From positions 1-36,970 of the forward strand of contig JBOFLF010000090.1 of the NCBI GenBank assembly GCA_051657715.1: a DNA stretch of 36,970 nt, read 5' to 3'. The notes below the pieces were generated by a model that saw only the letters and a program-made list of their open reading frames with translations, did no database searches and had not been told where the DNA came from. The position numbers and the translations under genes are program-made. The DNA comes from JBOFBH01 sp051657715 (GTDB lineage Bacteria; Actinomycetota; Actinomycetes; Actinomycetales; Angustibacteraceae). Shown one piece after another: positions 8,392 through 16,089 of the stretch. Position 1 is the first letter of the stretch. Each line of letters begins with the position of its first letter.

Positions 8392-8595
8392 TCAGCGGTG
8401 GCGCGGCGCCGACACGAACGAGCGCCAGGCACCCCGAACCGTGTGCGCCACGACGACCGCGGTCACCCCCAGCACGACGCCAGCGGCCAGCGTGACCCGG
8501 TCGACAGCCCGCTGCCCGAAGGTCGGGGTGATGTCGTCCCGTAGCCCTCCGGTTCGCCGAGCAGGCCCTGCGGTGCCCAGCCCCCCGCGGCTCAC
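8392..8595 (-). CDS. Small single-pass membrane protein
   Basis: 67 residues. The GTG start overlaps the stop of the upstream 2'-5' RNA ligase-like gene by four bases (GTGA), a strong sign of translational coupling. One membrane segment is visible (VTLAAGVVLGVTAVVVAHTV, about residues 34-53), flanked by basic residues, with a basic tail ending SAPRHR. No family recognised. In other actinomycetes a larger YihY/BrkB membrane protein often follows this ligase gene (general knowledge); this short protein is not visibly a fragment of it. Confidence 0.65.
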   Translation of the reverse strand: MSRGGLGTAGPARRTGGLRDDITPTFGQRAVDRVTLAAGVVLGVTAVVVAHTVRGAWRSFVSAPRHR

Positions 8596-9347
8596 CGGTC
8601 ACCCCCAGCAGTGGTCTGAACGCCCCTGCTGGTGGCCTGAGCAGTCCCGGCAATGACCTGAGTGCCGACGCCGGGCAGCGACGCTGGCGAGCCGAACGGA
8701 TACCAGCCCACGACCTGCCAGCTAGCGCCGTCGCTGTCAGCCCCGACGGGCACGGCGTCGGTCAATCCGCCCGCACCAGCCGGCGCCTGACCCGCCGCGG
8801 CGAGGCTGGCACCGCCGTTGGGCGGGTGCACAGCCAGGTCACCGAGATCGGAGTGGGTGGTGCCACGGTGTTCGTACAGGTGGAAGCCAGGAACCGTGAA
8901 CCGGCACTCGAAACCGGCCAGCGTGCGGGCCGCCCGGTCAAGCGCCGCGTCATCGAGCTTGTGCGCGACGGTCACGTGCGGGTGGTAGTAGAACGGCAGC
9001 TCGCGGGCGAGTGGGCCGCTGCGCACCCGGCGCTCTAGCTGCTCGCACTCGCTGATGCCGCGGACCAGGGCCACGAACACCACCGGGGAGACCGGCCGGA
9101 AGGTGGCCGTCCCCCGCAGGTGCACCTCGAACGGTCGGGCGGCGGTCGCCACCTCAGCAAGGTGGTCGCGGATCGCCGACTGGGCGTCCGAGCCCACCGC
9201 CGTCGGGGGCAGCAGGGTCACATGGGACGGGACCGACGCAGCCTGCGGATCACCGAACGCAGCCCGGTGGCTGCGCAGCTGCTCGCCGAACGGCTCCGGG
9301 ATGGAGATGGCGACGCCGATGGTGCGATCGGAACCGGTAGGGCCCAC
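8592..9347 (-). CDS. 2'-5' RNA ligase/cyclic phosphodiesterase-like protein (2H superfamily)
   Basis: 251 residues from GTG 9347. Two H-x-T motifs define the 2H phosphoesterase fold: SH42-V-T44 in VPSHVTLLPP and H124-V-T126 in YYHPHVTVAH. Members cleave or form 2'-5' or cyclic phosphodiester bonds in RNA or nucleotides; the substrate here is unknown. The domain covers about residues 8-170. The last 80 residues, Ala/Gly-rich with DGASWQVVGWYPFGSPAS, are an extension not needed for the fold. It lies downstream of trpS by 90 bases and is coupled to the small membrane protein gene. Confidence 0.88.
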   Translation of the reverse strand: MGPTGSDRTIGVAISIPEPFGEQLRSHRAAFGDPQAASVPSHVTLLPPTAVGSDAQSAIRDHLAEVATAARPFEVHLRGTATFRPVSPVVFVALVRGISECEQLERRVRSGPLARELPFYYHPHVTVAHKLDDAALDRAARTLAGFECRFTVPGFHLYEHRGTTHSDLGDLAVHPPNGGASLAAAGQAPAGAGGLTDAVPVGADSDGASWQVVGWYPFGSPASLPGVGTQVIAGTAQATSRGVQTTAGGDR

Positions 9348-9437
9348 GAGGACGATCCTGCCCTATGCGCCTCGCTGATGTCTGGCGGGTCTCACAACCC
9401 GCCCGGCAAACACGCGGCCAGGCAACGAGCGGGCCAG

Positions 9438-10469
9438 TCAACGAGCGGGGCGGGGCGGCAGGAAGCCGATCCGGTCGTACACCTGCTGAAGCGTGTGACG
9501 CGCTACCGCACGAGCCCGCTCGGCTCCGGACGCGAGCACGTCGTCCAAGGCTGCCGGATCGTCCAGGTACCTGAGTACCCGCTCGCGGAACGGCGTCAAC
9601 ACGCTGATCACGAGGTCCGCCAGGTCGCCCTTGAGGGCGCCGTAACCCGCACCGGCGTAGTCCTGCTCCAGCTGCGGGACCGACCGCCCGGACAGCGCGG
9701 CGTGGATCATCAGCAGGTTCGAGATCCCCGGCTTGGCCACCTCGTCGTACCTGATCTCCCGCTCGGCGTCGGTGACTGCCGAGCGGATCTTCTTAGCGGT
9801 CACCGCTGGGTCGTCCATGAGGTCGATCACCCCGGCCAGCGACACCGCGGATTTGCTCATCTTGGCCGTCGGGTCCTGTAGATCCTGGATCTTCGCGGCC
9901 TCCTTGAGGATGTACGGCTCCGGGACGGTCAAGGTGTCGCCGAACCGGTGGTTGAACCGGCCGGCCAGGTCTCGGGTGAGCTCCAGGTGCTGGCGCTGGT
10001 CCTCGCCGACCGGCACCTCGTCCGCGGCGTAGAGCAGGATGTCCGCGGCCATCAGCACCGGGTAGGTGAACAGCCCGACGGTGGCGCGGTCCGCGCCGTG
10101 CCGGCTGGACTTGTCCTTGAACTGGGTCATCCGGCTGGCCTCGCCGTGGCCGGTGAGGCAGCTCAGCACCCAGGCCAGCTCGGCATGCTGCGACACGTGA
10201 CTCTGCACGAACAGGGTGGAGCGCCGCGGATCGACGCCACCGGCCAGGTACTGGGCGGCGGTCCGCCGGGTGCGCTCGCGCAGGCCGGGATCGACGTCGA
10301 CGGTGATGGCGTGCAGGTCGACGACGCAGTAGAACGCCTCGTGCGTCTCCTGCAACGCGACCCACTGCACGAGGGCGCCGAGGTAATTGCCGAGGTGCAG
10401 GGAGTCGCTGCTCGGCTGCATGCCGGAGAACACACGTGGCCGGTCGGAACGGTCTGGCATGCGGCGCAT
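9438..10469 (-). CDS. trpS: Tryptophanyl-tRNA synthetase
   Basis: 343 residues from ATG 10469 (ATG 10460 is equally likely; the open frame extends to 10526 without family similarity). It charges tRNA-Trp. Class I signatures are present: RVFSGMQPSSDSLHLGN, carrying the HIGH-equivalent HLGN, and AKMSKSAVS, carrying KMSKS. ATVGLFTYPVLMAADILLY and VPVGEDQRQHLEL are typical of bacterial TrpRS. Length matches the family. Divergent from the alpha/beta hydrolase gene. Confidence 0.96.
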   Translation of the reverse strand: MRRMPDRSDRPRVFSGMQPSSDSLHLGNYLGALVQWVALQETHEAFYCVVDLHAITVDVDPGLRERTRRTAAQYLAGGVDPRRSTLFVQSHVSQHAELAWVLSCLTGHGEASRMTQFKDKSSRHGADRATVGLFTYPVLMAADILLYAADEVPVGEDQRQHLELTRDLAGRFNHRFGDTLTVPEPYILKEAAKIQDLQDPTAKMSKSAVSLAGVIDLMDDPAVTAKKIRSAVTDAEREIRYDEVAKPGISNLLMIHAALSGRSVPQLEQDYAGAGYGALKGDLADLVISVLTPFRERVLRYLDDPAALDDVLASGAERARAVARHTLQQVYDRIGFLPPRPAR

Positions 10470-10600
10470 TGTGTCATCGCGCATCCACGACGCAGGCACG
10501 GCAGGACGGGTTAGCGGGGCGAGCAACCGGGACGAGCAGCCAGGACAAGGAGCCGTCGCTGGGTCGATCGCCTGGACGTCGTCTCCGGCCAGCCGCGCCG

Positions 10601-10606
10601 TAGGGT
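10601..10606 (+). promoter_or_regulatory. Possible -10 element (TAGGGT) before the hydrolase gene
   Basis: TAGGGT fits the actinobacterial TANNNT form and lies 38 bases before the first GTG of the hydrolase gene, in the only intergenic space available to it. No convincing -35 box is visible at 16-18 bases upstream, so this is tentative. Confidence 0.25.
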
Positions 10607-10632
10607 TGGCGCCGTGCCACCTGACGCCGTGA

Positions 10633-10692
10633 CCCGCTCACACCGTGCCCGCTCACACCGTGCCCGCTCACACCGTGCCCGCTGACGCCGGG
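10633..10692 (+). repeat. 15-bp tandem repeat carrying alternative GTG start codons
   Basis: Unit cccgctcacaccgtg occurs at 10633-10647, 10648-10662 and 10663-10677, followed by a degenerate copy (10678-10692). The first copy crosses a TGA stop boundary at 10630-10632, and each perfect copy ends in a GTG that is in frame with the hydrolase (10645, 10660, 10675). Translated copies read PAHTV. Confidence 0.85.
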
Positions 10693-11664
10693 CCCGCCGA
10701 CGTCTCCCTCGACGTCCCTGGTGATGACCCGCGGGCTATCGACGACGAGACCGTGGAGCTGAGCGACCCGAACAGCGGCGAACCGTTCCGGCTGGCCTTG
10801 CGCCGAGCCAGCGGCGGGACCGGACCACCGGCGGGTCGACCGTTCCTGCTCGTGCACGGGTTGTCGAGCAACGCCCAAGTGTGGGACGACGTCGCCGGCC
10901 GGCTGGCGGGCGCCGGGCGCGAGGTGGTCGCGGTGGATCTGCGCGGCCACGGCCGCTCGGGCGCGCCGCGGGGCGGCTACGACACGGACACCAGCGCCGA
11001 CGACCTGGCCCGGCTATGCCGACTGCTCGGCTGGACGGCGGACGTCGGGCGTGCTCCGGTGGTCGCCGGCCAGTCCTGGGGCGGCAATGTCGCGCTGGCG
11101 CTCGCCACGGCCGGCCATCCGGACGTCACCCCTGCGGCGGTGGCGCTGGTGGACGGCGGCTGGCTGGCGCTCGGACGGCGGTTCGCCACCTTCGAGGACT
11201 GCTGGGCACAGCTGGCTCCACCCCGGTTCGACGACCTGCGCTACGACGACCTGGCCGACCGGATCCGCCGCGCTCACCCGGACTGGCCGGTCGCCGGGGT
11301 GCGGGGCACGCTGGCGAACCTGCGACGCCTGCCGGACGGCGGCGTGGCCGCCCGGCTGGACCGCGCTCACCACCGGGAGATCCTGCGGTCGATGTGGGCG
11401 CAGGACCCGGCGGAGCGGTACTCCCGGCTGCGGGTGCCGACGCTGCTGCTGCCCGCTGGCGAGCCGGCCGCGGTCTCGTCGCCCGCCGCCGAGAAGACAG
11501 CCGGGGTCGCGCAGCTGCTGGCGGCGGTTCCCACCGCTGAGGTGCGGTGGTACCCAGGTGCGGACCACGACCTGCACGCCCAGTACCCGGATCAGGTCGC
11601 CGCCGACCTGCTCGCGCTGACCGCCCGGGTGCGGCCGGCTGGTCGAGCCGAACCACTGCCATGA
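10645..11664 (+). CDS. Alpha/beta hydrolase-fold protein
   Basis: 339 residues if started at the first in-frame GTG (10645); GTG 10660 or 10675 are equally possible because the start lies in a tandem repeat, and an in-frame TGA at 10630 rules out anything earlier. The fold is clear: oxyanion-hole HGLSSNAQVWDDV near residue 72, VVAVDLRGHGRSGAP, the nucleophile elbow G-Q-S-W-G-G, and the terminal catalytic His in PGADHDLHAQYP. Esterase, lactonase or haloperoxidase-like activities are all possible; the substrate cannot be read from sequence. The first 45 residues are Pro/Asp-rich and not part of the fold. Its stop overlaps the next gene's ATG (ATGA), so the two are translated together. Confidence 0.88.
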   Translation: MPAHTVPAHTVPADAGPADVSLDVPGDDPRAIDDETVELSDPNSGEPFRLALRRASGGTGPPAGRPFLLVHGLSSNAQVWDDVAGRLAGAGREVVAVDLRGHGRSGAPRGGYDTDTSADDLARLCRLLGWTADVGRAPVVAGQSWGGNVALALATAGHPDVTPAAVALVDGGWLALGRRFATFEDCWAQLAPPRFDDLRYDDLADRIRRAHPDWPVAGVRGTLANLRRLPDGGVAARLDRAHHREILRSMWAQDPAERYSRLRVPTLLLPAGEPAAVSSPAAEKTAGVAQLLAAVPTAEVRWYPGADHDLHAQYPDQVAADLLALTARVRPAGRAEPLP

Positions 11665-13022
11665 GGTCGCTGGTGGTGATGGGCTCCGGGGAGACCGCAC
11701 CCACTCTGGTGCCCGTGCATCGCGAGGTGTTCGCCGCGACCACTGCCGGTGGCCCGGTGCGCGCCGTGTTCCTGGACACCCCGTTCGGCTTCCAGCTCAA
11801 CGCGGACGAGCTGACCGCCCGCACCGTGGCCTACTTCCGCGACAGCGTGGGGCAGCGGGTGGAGGTGGCTCGGTGGCGGCATGCGGACGAGCCGGTGCTG
11901 GACCAGGAGCGCTCGCTGGCCCTGCTGCACCAGGCGACGTGGGCGTTCAGCGGGCCCGGGAGTCCGTCGTACGCGTTGCGGCACTGGGCGGGGACCGCTG
12001 TGCCGCAGGCACTCGCGGACGTCGCCCGCCGCGGCACCCTGGTGCTCGGCAGCGCAGCCGCCGTCACCGCCGGCAGCCACGCGATCGGGGTGTATGAGAT
12101 CTACAAGGCGGGCGAGGTGCCGCGGTGGCTACCCGGCCTGGACCTGCTGGCCGAGCTGACCGGGCTGCGCGCGGCCGTCGTGCCGCACTACGACAATGCC
12201 GAGGGTGGCACCCACGACACCCGCTTCTGCTACCTCGGTGAGCCTCGTCTGGCGCTGCTGGAGGACGAGCTGCCGGATGACGTCGGGGTGCTCGGGGTGG
12301 ACGAGCACACCACGCTGTGGGTCGACCTGGAGACCCGCACCGCCCGGGTGCTGGGCCGGGGGGTGGTGACCGTCCGCCGACGTGGCGCGTCGGTGAGGTT
12401 CCCGGCCGGGCGGACGGTGCCGCTGGCTGAGCTGGACGACCTGCTCCGGCATGGCTCGACAACCGGACCTGCTGTTGCCGCGCCCGGTGATCCGGTCATG
12501 CGCGGCGGCCCGGGCACGCATGACTCCATGCGAGGAACCACGCCGATCGAAGAGTTCTCGTCGCCGGTCACCGCCACCCCGGGATCGTTGCGGGAAGCCG
12601 CCGATGCCGCGTCCGCCGCCTTCGACGCGGCCATGGCCCACCGGGACGCCGCTGGGTGCACCACGGCAGTCCTGGAGCTCGAGCAAGCGTGCCACGATTG
12701 GTCCAGTGACACGCTAGTCAGCGATGACGCGGCCATGGCCCGCCGCACGTTGCGGGTGCTCATCGTCCGGCTCGGTGAGCTGGCAGAGGGCGGGATCCGG
12801 GACCCTCGGGAGGTGGTCGGCCCGTTCGTCGAGACGCTGCTCATGGTGCGCGCGACCGCTCGAGCTAACCGGAACTACCCGACCTCCGACCTGATCCGGG
12901 ACCAGCTAGCCGCCTGCGGTGTCGAGGTCCGCGACACCCCGTCCGGGGTCGAGTGGTCCTCGGTCGGACCAGGTGGCTCAGACGACCCGGGACAATCGCC
13001 GGCCCCGGGCCGCGACCCGTAG
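11661..13022 (+). CDS. Peptidase S51-like protein fused to CysS/YqeB C-terminal-like domain
   Basis: 453 residues from ATG 11661, which overlaps the hydrolase stop; the longer open frame from 11547 is only the overlap. Residues 1-265 look like the class I glutamine amidotransferase-like/peptidase S51 family (cyanophycinase and dipeptidase E relatives): MRSLVVMGSGETAPTLV, WAFSGPGSPSYALRHW, a Ser in VLGSAAAVTAGSHAIG at the nucleophile elbow position, and VVPHYDNAEGGTHD. After a linker (about 268-300) comes a helical region ending NYPTSDLIRDQLAACGVEVR then DTPSGVEW, the signature of the C-terminal domain of cysteinyl-tRNA synthetase, also known in YqeB proteins. There is no synthetase catalytic core. 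Function is unknown. The 3' end overlaps the converging envelope operon by 45 bases. Confidence 0.82.
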   Translation: MRSLVVMGSGETAPTLVPVHREVFAATTAGGPVRAVFLDTPFGFQLNADELTARTVAYFRDSVGQRVEVARWRHADEPVLDQERSLALLHQATWAFSGPGSPSYALRHWAGTAVPQALADVARRGTLVLGSAAAVTAGSHAIGVYEIYKAGEVPRWLPGLDLLAELTGLRAAVVPHYDNAEGGTHDTRFCYLGEPRLALLEDELPDDVGVLGVDEHTTLWVDLETRTARVLGRGVVTVRRRGASVRFPAGRTVPLAELDDLLRHGSTTGPAVAAPGDPVMRGGPGTHDSMRGTTPIEEFSSPVTATPGSLREAADAASAAFDAAMAHRDAAGCTTAVLELEQACHDWSSDTLVSDDAAMARRTLRVLIVRLGELAEGGIRDPREVVGPFVETLLMVRATARANRNYPTSDLIRDQLAACGVEVRDTPSGVEWSSVGPGGSDDPGQSPAPGRDP

Positions 13023-13556
13023 CAGCACCAGGCTGCTCAGGTCGTCTCGGCTCAGCACCTGCGCCAGGTCGACCGCGACCTCGTCGCAGGCCGCGACCAC
13101 GTCGCCGATGTCACTGGCCGGGTCGATGGTCGCGGTCACCCGGGCCACCAGCTGACCGCGATCGTGGACGACGGCGCCGCGAGCGTTGCGGATACCGCGA
13201 ACCTGGCGCAGCAGCTGAGCCGCGCAGCCCACGGCCGATGACGCGTCCGACCGAAGCCGGCCGTGGGCCTGCGATCCGGGTAACGACAGCTGGTCCACCG
13301 AGCGTCCCGGGCGGTGCGCGAATGCCCACCGCAGACCAGCCAGGACCAGCAGCGCCCCAGCACCGGCCAGCACCCATGGCCACCACGGACGCTCGGTCAC
13401 TGCAGCCACCCCACCCAGCTCGACCTGATCGAGCAGACGATCGAGGACAGGGGCTCGACCGGTCCACCACACGATCGCCCCGACGCCAAGAGCGAGCAGC
13501 AGCACCCCCAGCAGCAGCGTGACCACTCGGTCGACGGCAAGGGTGGACCGGCTCAT
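12978..13556 (-). CDS. AmaP-like membrane anchor protein of the Asp23/Gls24 operon
   Basis: 192 residues from ATG 13556, which overlaps the upstream stop by four bases. Two membrane segments (about residues 9-31 and 60-80) form a hairpin, followed by a cytoplasmic domain with Asp23-like features (AAQLLRQVRGIRNARGAVVH, VTATIDPASDIGDVVAACDE). Proteins of this layout (AmaP in Staphylococcus) anchor Asp23 to the membrane; the role here is inferred from layout and neighbours. It is the last gene of the operon, and its end overlaps the end of the convergent S51-like gene. Confidence 0.8.
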   Translation of the reverse strand: MSRSTLAVDRVVTLLLGVLLLALGVGAIVWWTGRAPVLDRLLDQVELGGVAAVTERPWWPWVLAGAGALLVLAGLRWAFAHRPGRSVDQLSLPGSQAHGRLRSDASSAVGCAAQLLRQVRGIRNARGAVVHDRGQLVARVTATIDPASDIGDVVAACDEVAVDLAQVLSRDDLSSLVLLRVAARGRRLSRVV

Positions 13557-14389
13557 CGCGCACCTCGAGCGACCCGTACCCGCACCCGGGGCGGCGACTG
13601 CGCGACTCCCACGCAGCGCTCGACCGCCGTCCGGACGGCATCGGTCACCTCGGCGGAATGAACTGAACCGTCGCGCTGGCCACCCGGCAGGCCGGTGGAC
13701 CTGTGCGGGGCGGTCACCCGCACCCACACCCGCACCTGGCGGGCGGTGGCGGACGAGCGCGCGGCGACGACCGCGTCGACGTCCTCGGCGGCATGAGACG
13801 CCAGCCGGCCCAGGTCTCGGGTACGGAGGTAGACGCCAGTATGTGCGCGCAAGGCCACCGCGGTGGATGGCCGAGGGTGAACCGCGACCCACAGCAGCCA
13901 CAGGCTGAGCAGCGCGACGAGCCCACCCGCCGGCACCAACCACGCCTGTGGGGTCATCGTGCCGATGCGGCTCAGCCCCGAGTCGGCGGCCGCGCGGATC
14001 CACGAGTCGATCCACGACGTCCCTCGGACGGCACCGAACCGGACCAGGGCACCGTGCAGAGCCACCACACCGAGAGCGACCACCACCAGCGCCACTGCGA
14101 AGCCGACCGCAGCGACCGCCCCACGTCCGACTGGAGCCCGCACGGACACTGCCACACCACGATGCGATGGCCCGCCGTCAGGTCCGGTCGACTCTGGCCT
14201 TCGGTGCTCAGGAGCACGGGGTTCTAAGACCTCGGAACGTGGCGCCGCTGAGCCGACGGGCTCCGAAGCGCCCGGGCCGGAAACAGACGACCTGAAAGCG
14301 GACGGCCCCGAAGCGGACGGCCCGAGAACAAGCGGCTCAGCGGGTGGCGTCGCCGAGGCGGAGTCTGACTGCGAGACGATGCGGGTCAC
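13553..14389 (-). CDS. DUF6286-type membrane protein of the Asp23/Gls24 operon
   Basis: 278 residues; ATG overlaps the stop of the upstream Asp23-like gene (ATGA). The first 88 residues are Ser/Pro/Glu-rich with imperfect GPSASGPS-type repeats and probably disordered. Membrane segments lie at about 91-114 and 149-171, separated by an extracytoplasmic loop with SWIDSWIRAAADSG. The C-terminal part (RQVRVWVRVTAPHRST, VTDAVRTAVERCVG) has the alternating pattern of the DUF6286 proteins that accompany Asp23/Gls24 genes in actinomycetes. The biochemical role is unknown; it probably helps assemble an envelope stress complex at the membrane. Confidence 0.82.
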   Translation of the reverse strand: MTRIVSQSDSASATPPAEPLVLGPSASGPSAFRSSVSGPGASEPVGSAAPRSEVLEPRAPEHRRPESTGPDGGPSHRGVAVSVRAPVGRGAVAAVGFAVALVVVALGVVALHGALVRFGAVRGTSWIDSWIRAAADSGLSRIGTMTPQAWLVPAGGLVALLSLWLLWVAVHPRPSTAVALRAHTGVYLRTRDLGRLASHAAEDVDAVVAARSSATARQVRVWVRVTAPHRSTGLPGGQRDGSVHSAEVTDAVRTAVERCVGVAQSPPRVRVRVARGAR

Positions 14390-14850
14390 CGCTGGGCTCC
14401 TCGCGTTGAGTCCGTGGGCTTCGGTCCGTTGACCAGGACGGGTGTGGCGGTGACGTCCACCATGTCCACCTCGAGATCGAGCAGTGTCTGCAGGCGTTCC
14501 CGCACCCGGTCACGGACGTCGACAGCCGTGGCGGACAACGGATGCGGCCAGGCGACCGCGACAGCCAGGCTCACTTGCGCGCGGTGCCCTGCCTGAGTGA
14601 CCTGCGCCCGCGGGTAACCGCGGCCGAGCGCCCGGCTCAGCCGAGAGCCCATCACCGATGACGTCGCCGGATCCACCCGCACGACACCCAGCACCTCGCT
14701 GGCCACGGCCGTGGCAACACGACCGATCGCACGGTCCGCGACCGTCAGGACACCCCGGGCTTCCGCCCGGACACCTCCCGGAGTCGTGGTGTCCTCCGCC
14801 CGAGCGACGGGGTGTGCGGCGGCGAGCTCCGGTGCGGTGAACTCACCCAC
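14386..14850 (-). CDS. Asp23/Gls24 family envelope stress protein
   Basis: 154 residues from GTG 14850, chosen because it overlaps the end of the upstream small gene by eight bases; the longer frame runs through that gene. The Asp23/Gls24 pattern is present: RGVLTVADRAIGRVATAVAS near residue 33, conserved basic SRLSRALGRGYPRAQV, VSLAVAVAWPHPLSATAVDV, and the closing strand VDMVDVTATPVLV. These are cytoplasmic proteins that gather at the membrane through AmaP-like partners and are induced by cell-wall or alkaline stress in Firmicutes (family knowledge). It is the fourth gene of the operon. Confidence 0.82.
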   Translation of the reverse strand: MGEFTAPELAAAHPVARAEDTTTPGGVRAEARGVLTVADRAIGRVATAVASEVLGVVRVDPATSSVMGSRLSRALGRGYPRAQVTQAGHRAQVSLAVAVAWPHPLSATAVDVRDRVRERLQTLLDLEVDMVDVTATPVLVNGPKPTDSTRGAQR

Positions 14851-15022
14851 GGCGCCTGCTCGCGAGCAGGTGCCCGAGGTCGAACTGACCCTCGTACTGG
14901 CCACCGGCGAGGAACCCCAGCGCCCCGAGGACCAGGGTGCCGAGGAAGGCGTCAAAACCGCCGACGACCGCGGCGATACCCAACAGCAGACCGGCCAGCA
15001 GACCGGTCGCGGACGCGGTCAT
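14843..15022 (-). CDS. 59-residue membrane protein within the Asp23/Gls24 operon
   Basis: This gene is below the usual 60-residue cut-off and is easily missed. ATG at 15020-15022 overlaps the upstream stop (ATGA) and has aggaac as ribosome site. Residues 7-40 are almost all hydrophobic and Gly-rich (LLAGLLLGIAAVVGG, then FLGTLVLGALGFLAGG), giving two short membrane helices, followed by QYEGQFDLGHLLASRRRG. It resembles the small integral membrane proteins (DUF2273-like) found between Asp23 genes. Codon use fits its neighbours, and the overlaps on both sides support it as a real gene. Confidence 0.8.
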   Translation of the reverse strand: MTASATGLLAGLLLGIAAVVGGFDAFLGTLVLGALGFLAGGQYEGQFDLGHLLASRRRG

Positions 15023-15435
15023 GGACGTTCCTGCCAGGTAGCGGGACGGATCGGCGGCACAACGGCCACCGGCTCGACAGCACCCGTGGTGCTGGTGTCG
15101 TCGCCTACAACAGCGCCATCGGGTCTGACGACGTCAGCGCCAGCTGTATCAGCGCTGATGACGTCGGCGACGGTGACGTCAGCGACGGTGACATCGACCG
15201 GGCAGGACGTCAGGCGGTGCACGTGTGTGCGAACTCGCTCAGCTGCCAGCTGGGCCGGTGTGCCCCAGCGCAGGACGACGTGCACATCCCACCGGCCGGC
15301 GCGTTCACGAACGCCGGGCACCTGCCGTCCAGGCAGGTAGCTGGCCACCTCTCCGAAAGCGCCGGACGACAGCTCCTCGATTCCTGGGGTGGACCGCACT
15401 GCCGTCGCGATCTGGTCGATGTCGATCGACATCAC
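15019..15435 (-). CDS. Asp23/Gls24-operon accessory protein
   Basis: 138 residues from GTG 15435 overlapping the preceding stop (GTGA); the ATG one codon later is an alternative. The N-terminal half (MSIDIDQIATAVRSTPGIEE, FGEVASYLPGRQVPGV, WDVHVVLRWGTPAQLAAERV) has the size and alternating pattern of a degenerate Asp23-like fold, and similar proteins occur at this place in actinobacterial Gls24 loci. The tail carries Asp/Val/Thr-rich repeats (VDVTVADVTVADV) and looks flexible. No membrane segment. Function unknown. Confidence 0.78.
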   Translation of the reverse strand: MMSIDIDQIATAVRSTPGIEELSSGAFGEVASYLPGRQVPGVRERAGRWDVHVVLRWGTPAQLAAERVRTHVHRLTSCPVDVTVADVTVADVISADTAGADVVRPDGAVVGDDTSTTGAVEPVAVVPPIRPATWQERP

Positions 15436-15935
15436 TGCACCCGGGACCGCTCAGGCGCGTCGTCGTCCTCGTCGTCGCCGGGGAGGTAGACGTCGCGTAC
15501 GTCGATGTTCACCTCGGTCACGTCCAGCCCGGTCATCCGTTCCACCGCGCCGATGACGTTGCGGCGGATGCCGGACGCCAGGTCCGCCACCGCGACGCCG
15601 TACTCCGCGATGAGCTCGACGTCCACCGCGGCCTGTCGTTCCCCGACCTCGACGGACACGCCCTGCGAGTGGTTGGTGCGGCTGCCTGGGATGCGCTCGC
15701 GAATGGCGCCCACCGCACGGGAGGCCCCACCGCCGAGAGCGTGCACGCCCGACACCTCGCGGGTGGCCAGACCGGCGATCTTCGCGACCACGGTGTCAGC
15801 GATGATGGTGCGGCCACGATCAGCCGGGGAGACCGGCGTGACCTGTCCGTTGGTCCGGGCACCGGTGTGCGGGGCGCTCGGCGGATCCTGTTGTGTCACA
15901 TTGCTGCCGTGGGCGGTCTGACGTGTCTGCGTCAT
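15432..15935 (-). CDS. Asp23/Gls24 family envelope stress protein, first gene of operon
   Basis: 167 residues from ATG 15935, which has aggaga five bases upstream; the longer frame is non-coding. After a Gln/Thr/Pro-rich N terminus, residues 42-150 match Asp23/Gls24: RTIIADTVVAKIAGLATREV, SGVHALGG, SVEVGERQAAVDVELIAEYG, ASGIRRNVIGAVERMTGLDV then TEVNIDVRDVYLP. The tail is strongly acidic (GDDEDDDAPERSRVQ). It is the best-conserved member and leads the operon, which is transcribed away from the SpoIIE phosphatase gene. The role is inferred as an envelope-associated scaffold. Confidence 0.9.
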   Translation of the reverse strand: MTQTRQTAHGSNVTQQDPPSAPHTGARTNGQVTPVSPADRGRTIIADTVVAKIAGLATREVSGVHALGGGASRAVGAIRERIPGSRTNHSQGVSVEVGERQAAVDVELIAEYGVAVADLASGIRRNVIGAVERMTGLDVTEVNIDVRDVYLPGDDEDDDAPERSRVQ

Positions 15936-16089
15936 GGAATTCTCCTGGACGTCGGGGCGCTGTGAGGTGGTCGGGCCCGACGCTGCTGCAGACCTGGGGA
16001 AAGCATGGACCGGACGACGACCGCCCGCACTTCGAAGGTCGTCCTGGGCCTGTCGAGGCCCTGTCTGACCGCAGTGGCAGGGTCTTCCC
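15936..16089. promoter_or_regulatory. Divergent intergenic region: envelope operon / phosphatase
   Basis: These 154 bases must hold the promoters of both the Asp23/Gls24 operon and the partner-switch genes. A perfect hairpin gggcct-gtcg-aggccc lies at 16046-16061, 28 bases before the phosphatase ATG, and gacgacc (16016-16022) pairs with ggtcgtc (16037-16043). I see no clear -10/-35 pair and no GGGTAT element of the SigB/SigF type. Confidence 0.4.

Noticed and set aside
8392..8595. Possible remnant of a YihY/BrkB membrane protein
   Set aside because: The 67 residues show one membrane helix and no YihY motif, and the start is cleanly coupled to the upstream stop, so it is treated as a small intact gene.
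10614..10685. Mini-ORF (GTG start, SHRAR repeats) before the hydrolase gene
   Set aside because: It has no ribosome site and is a frame-shifted reading of the tandem repeat; noted in the repeat finding but not called as a gene.
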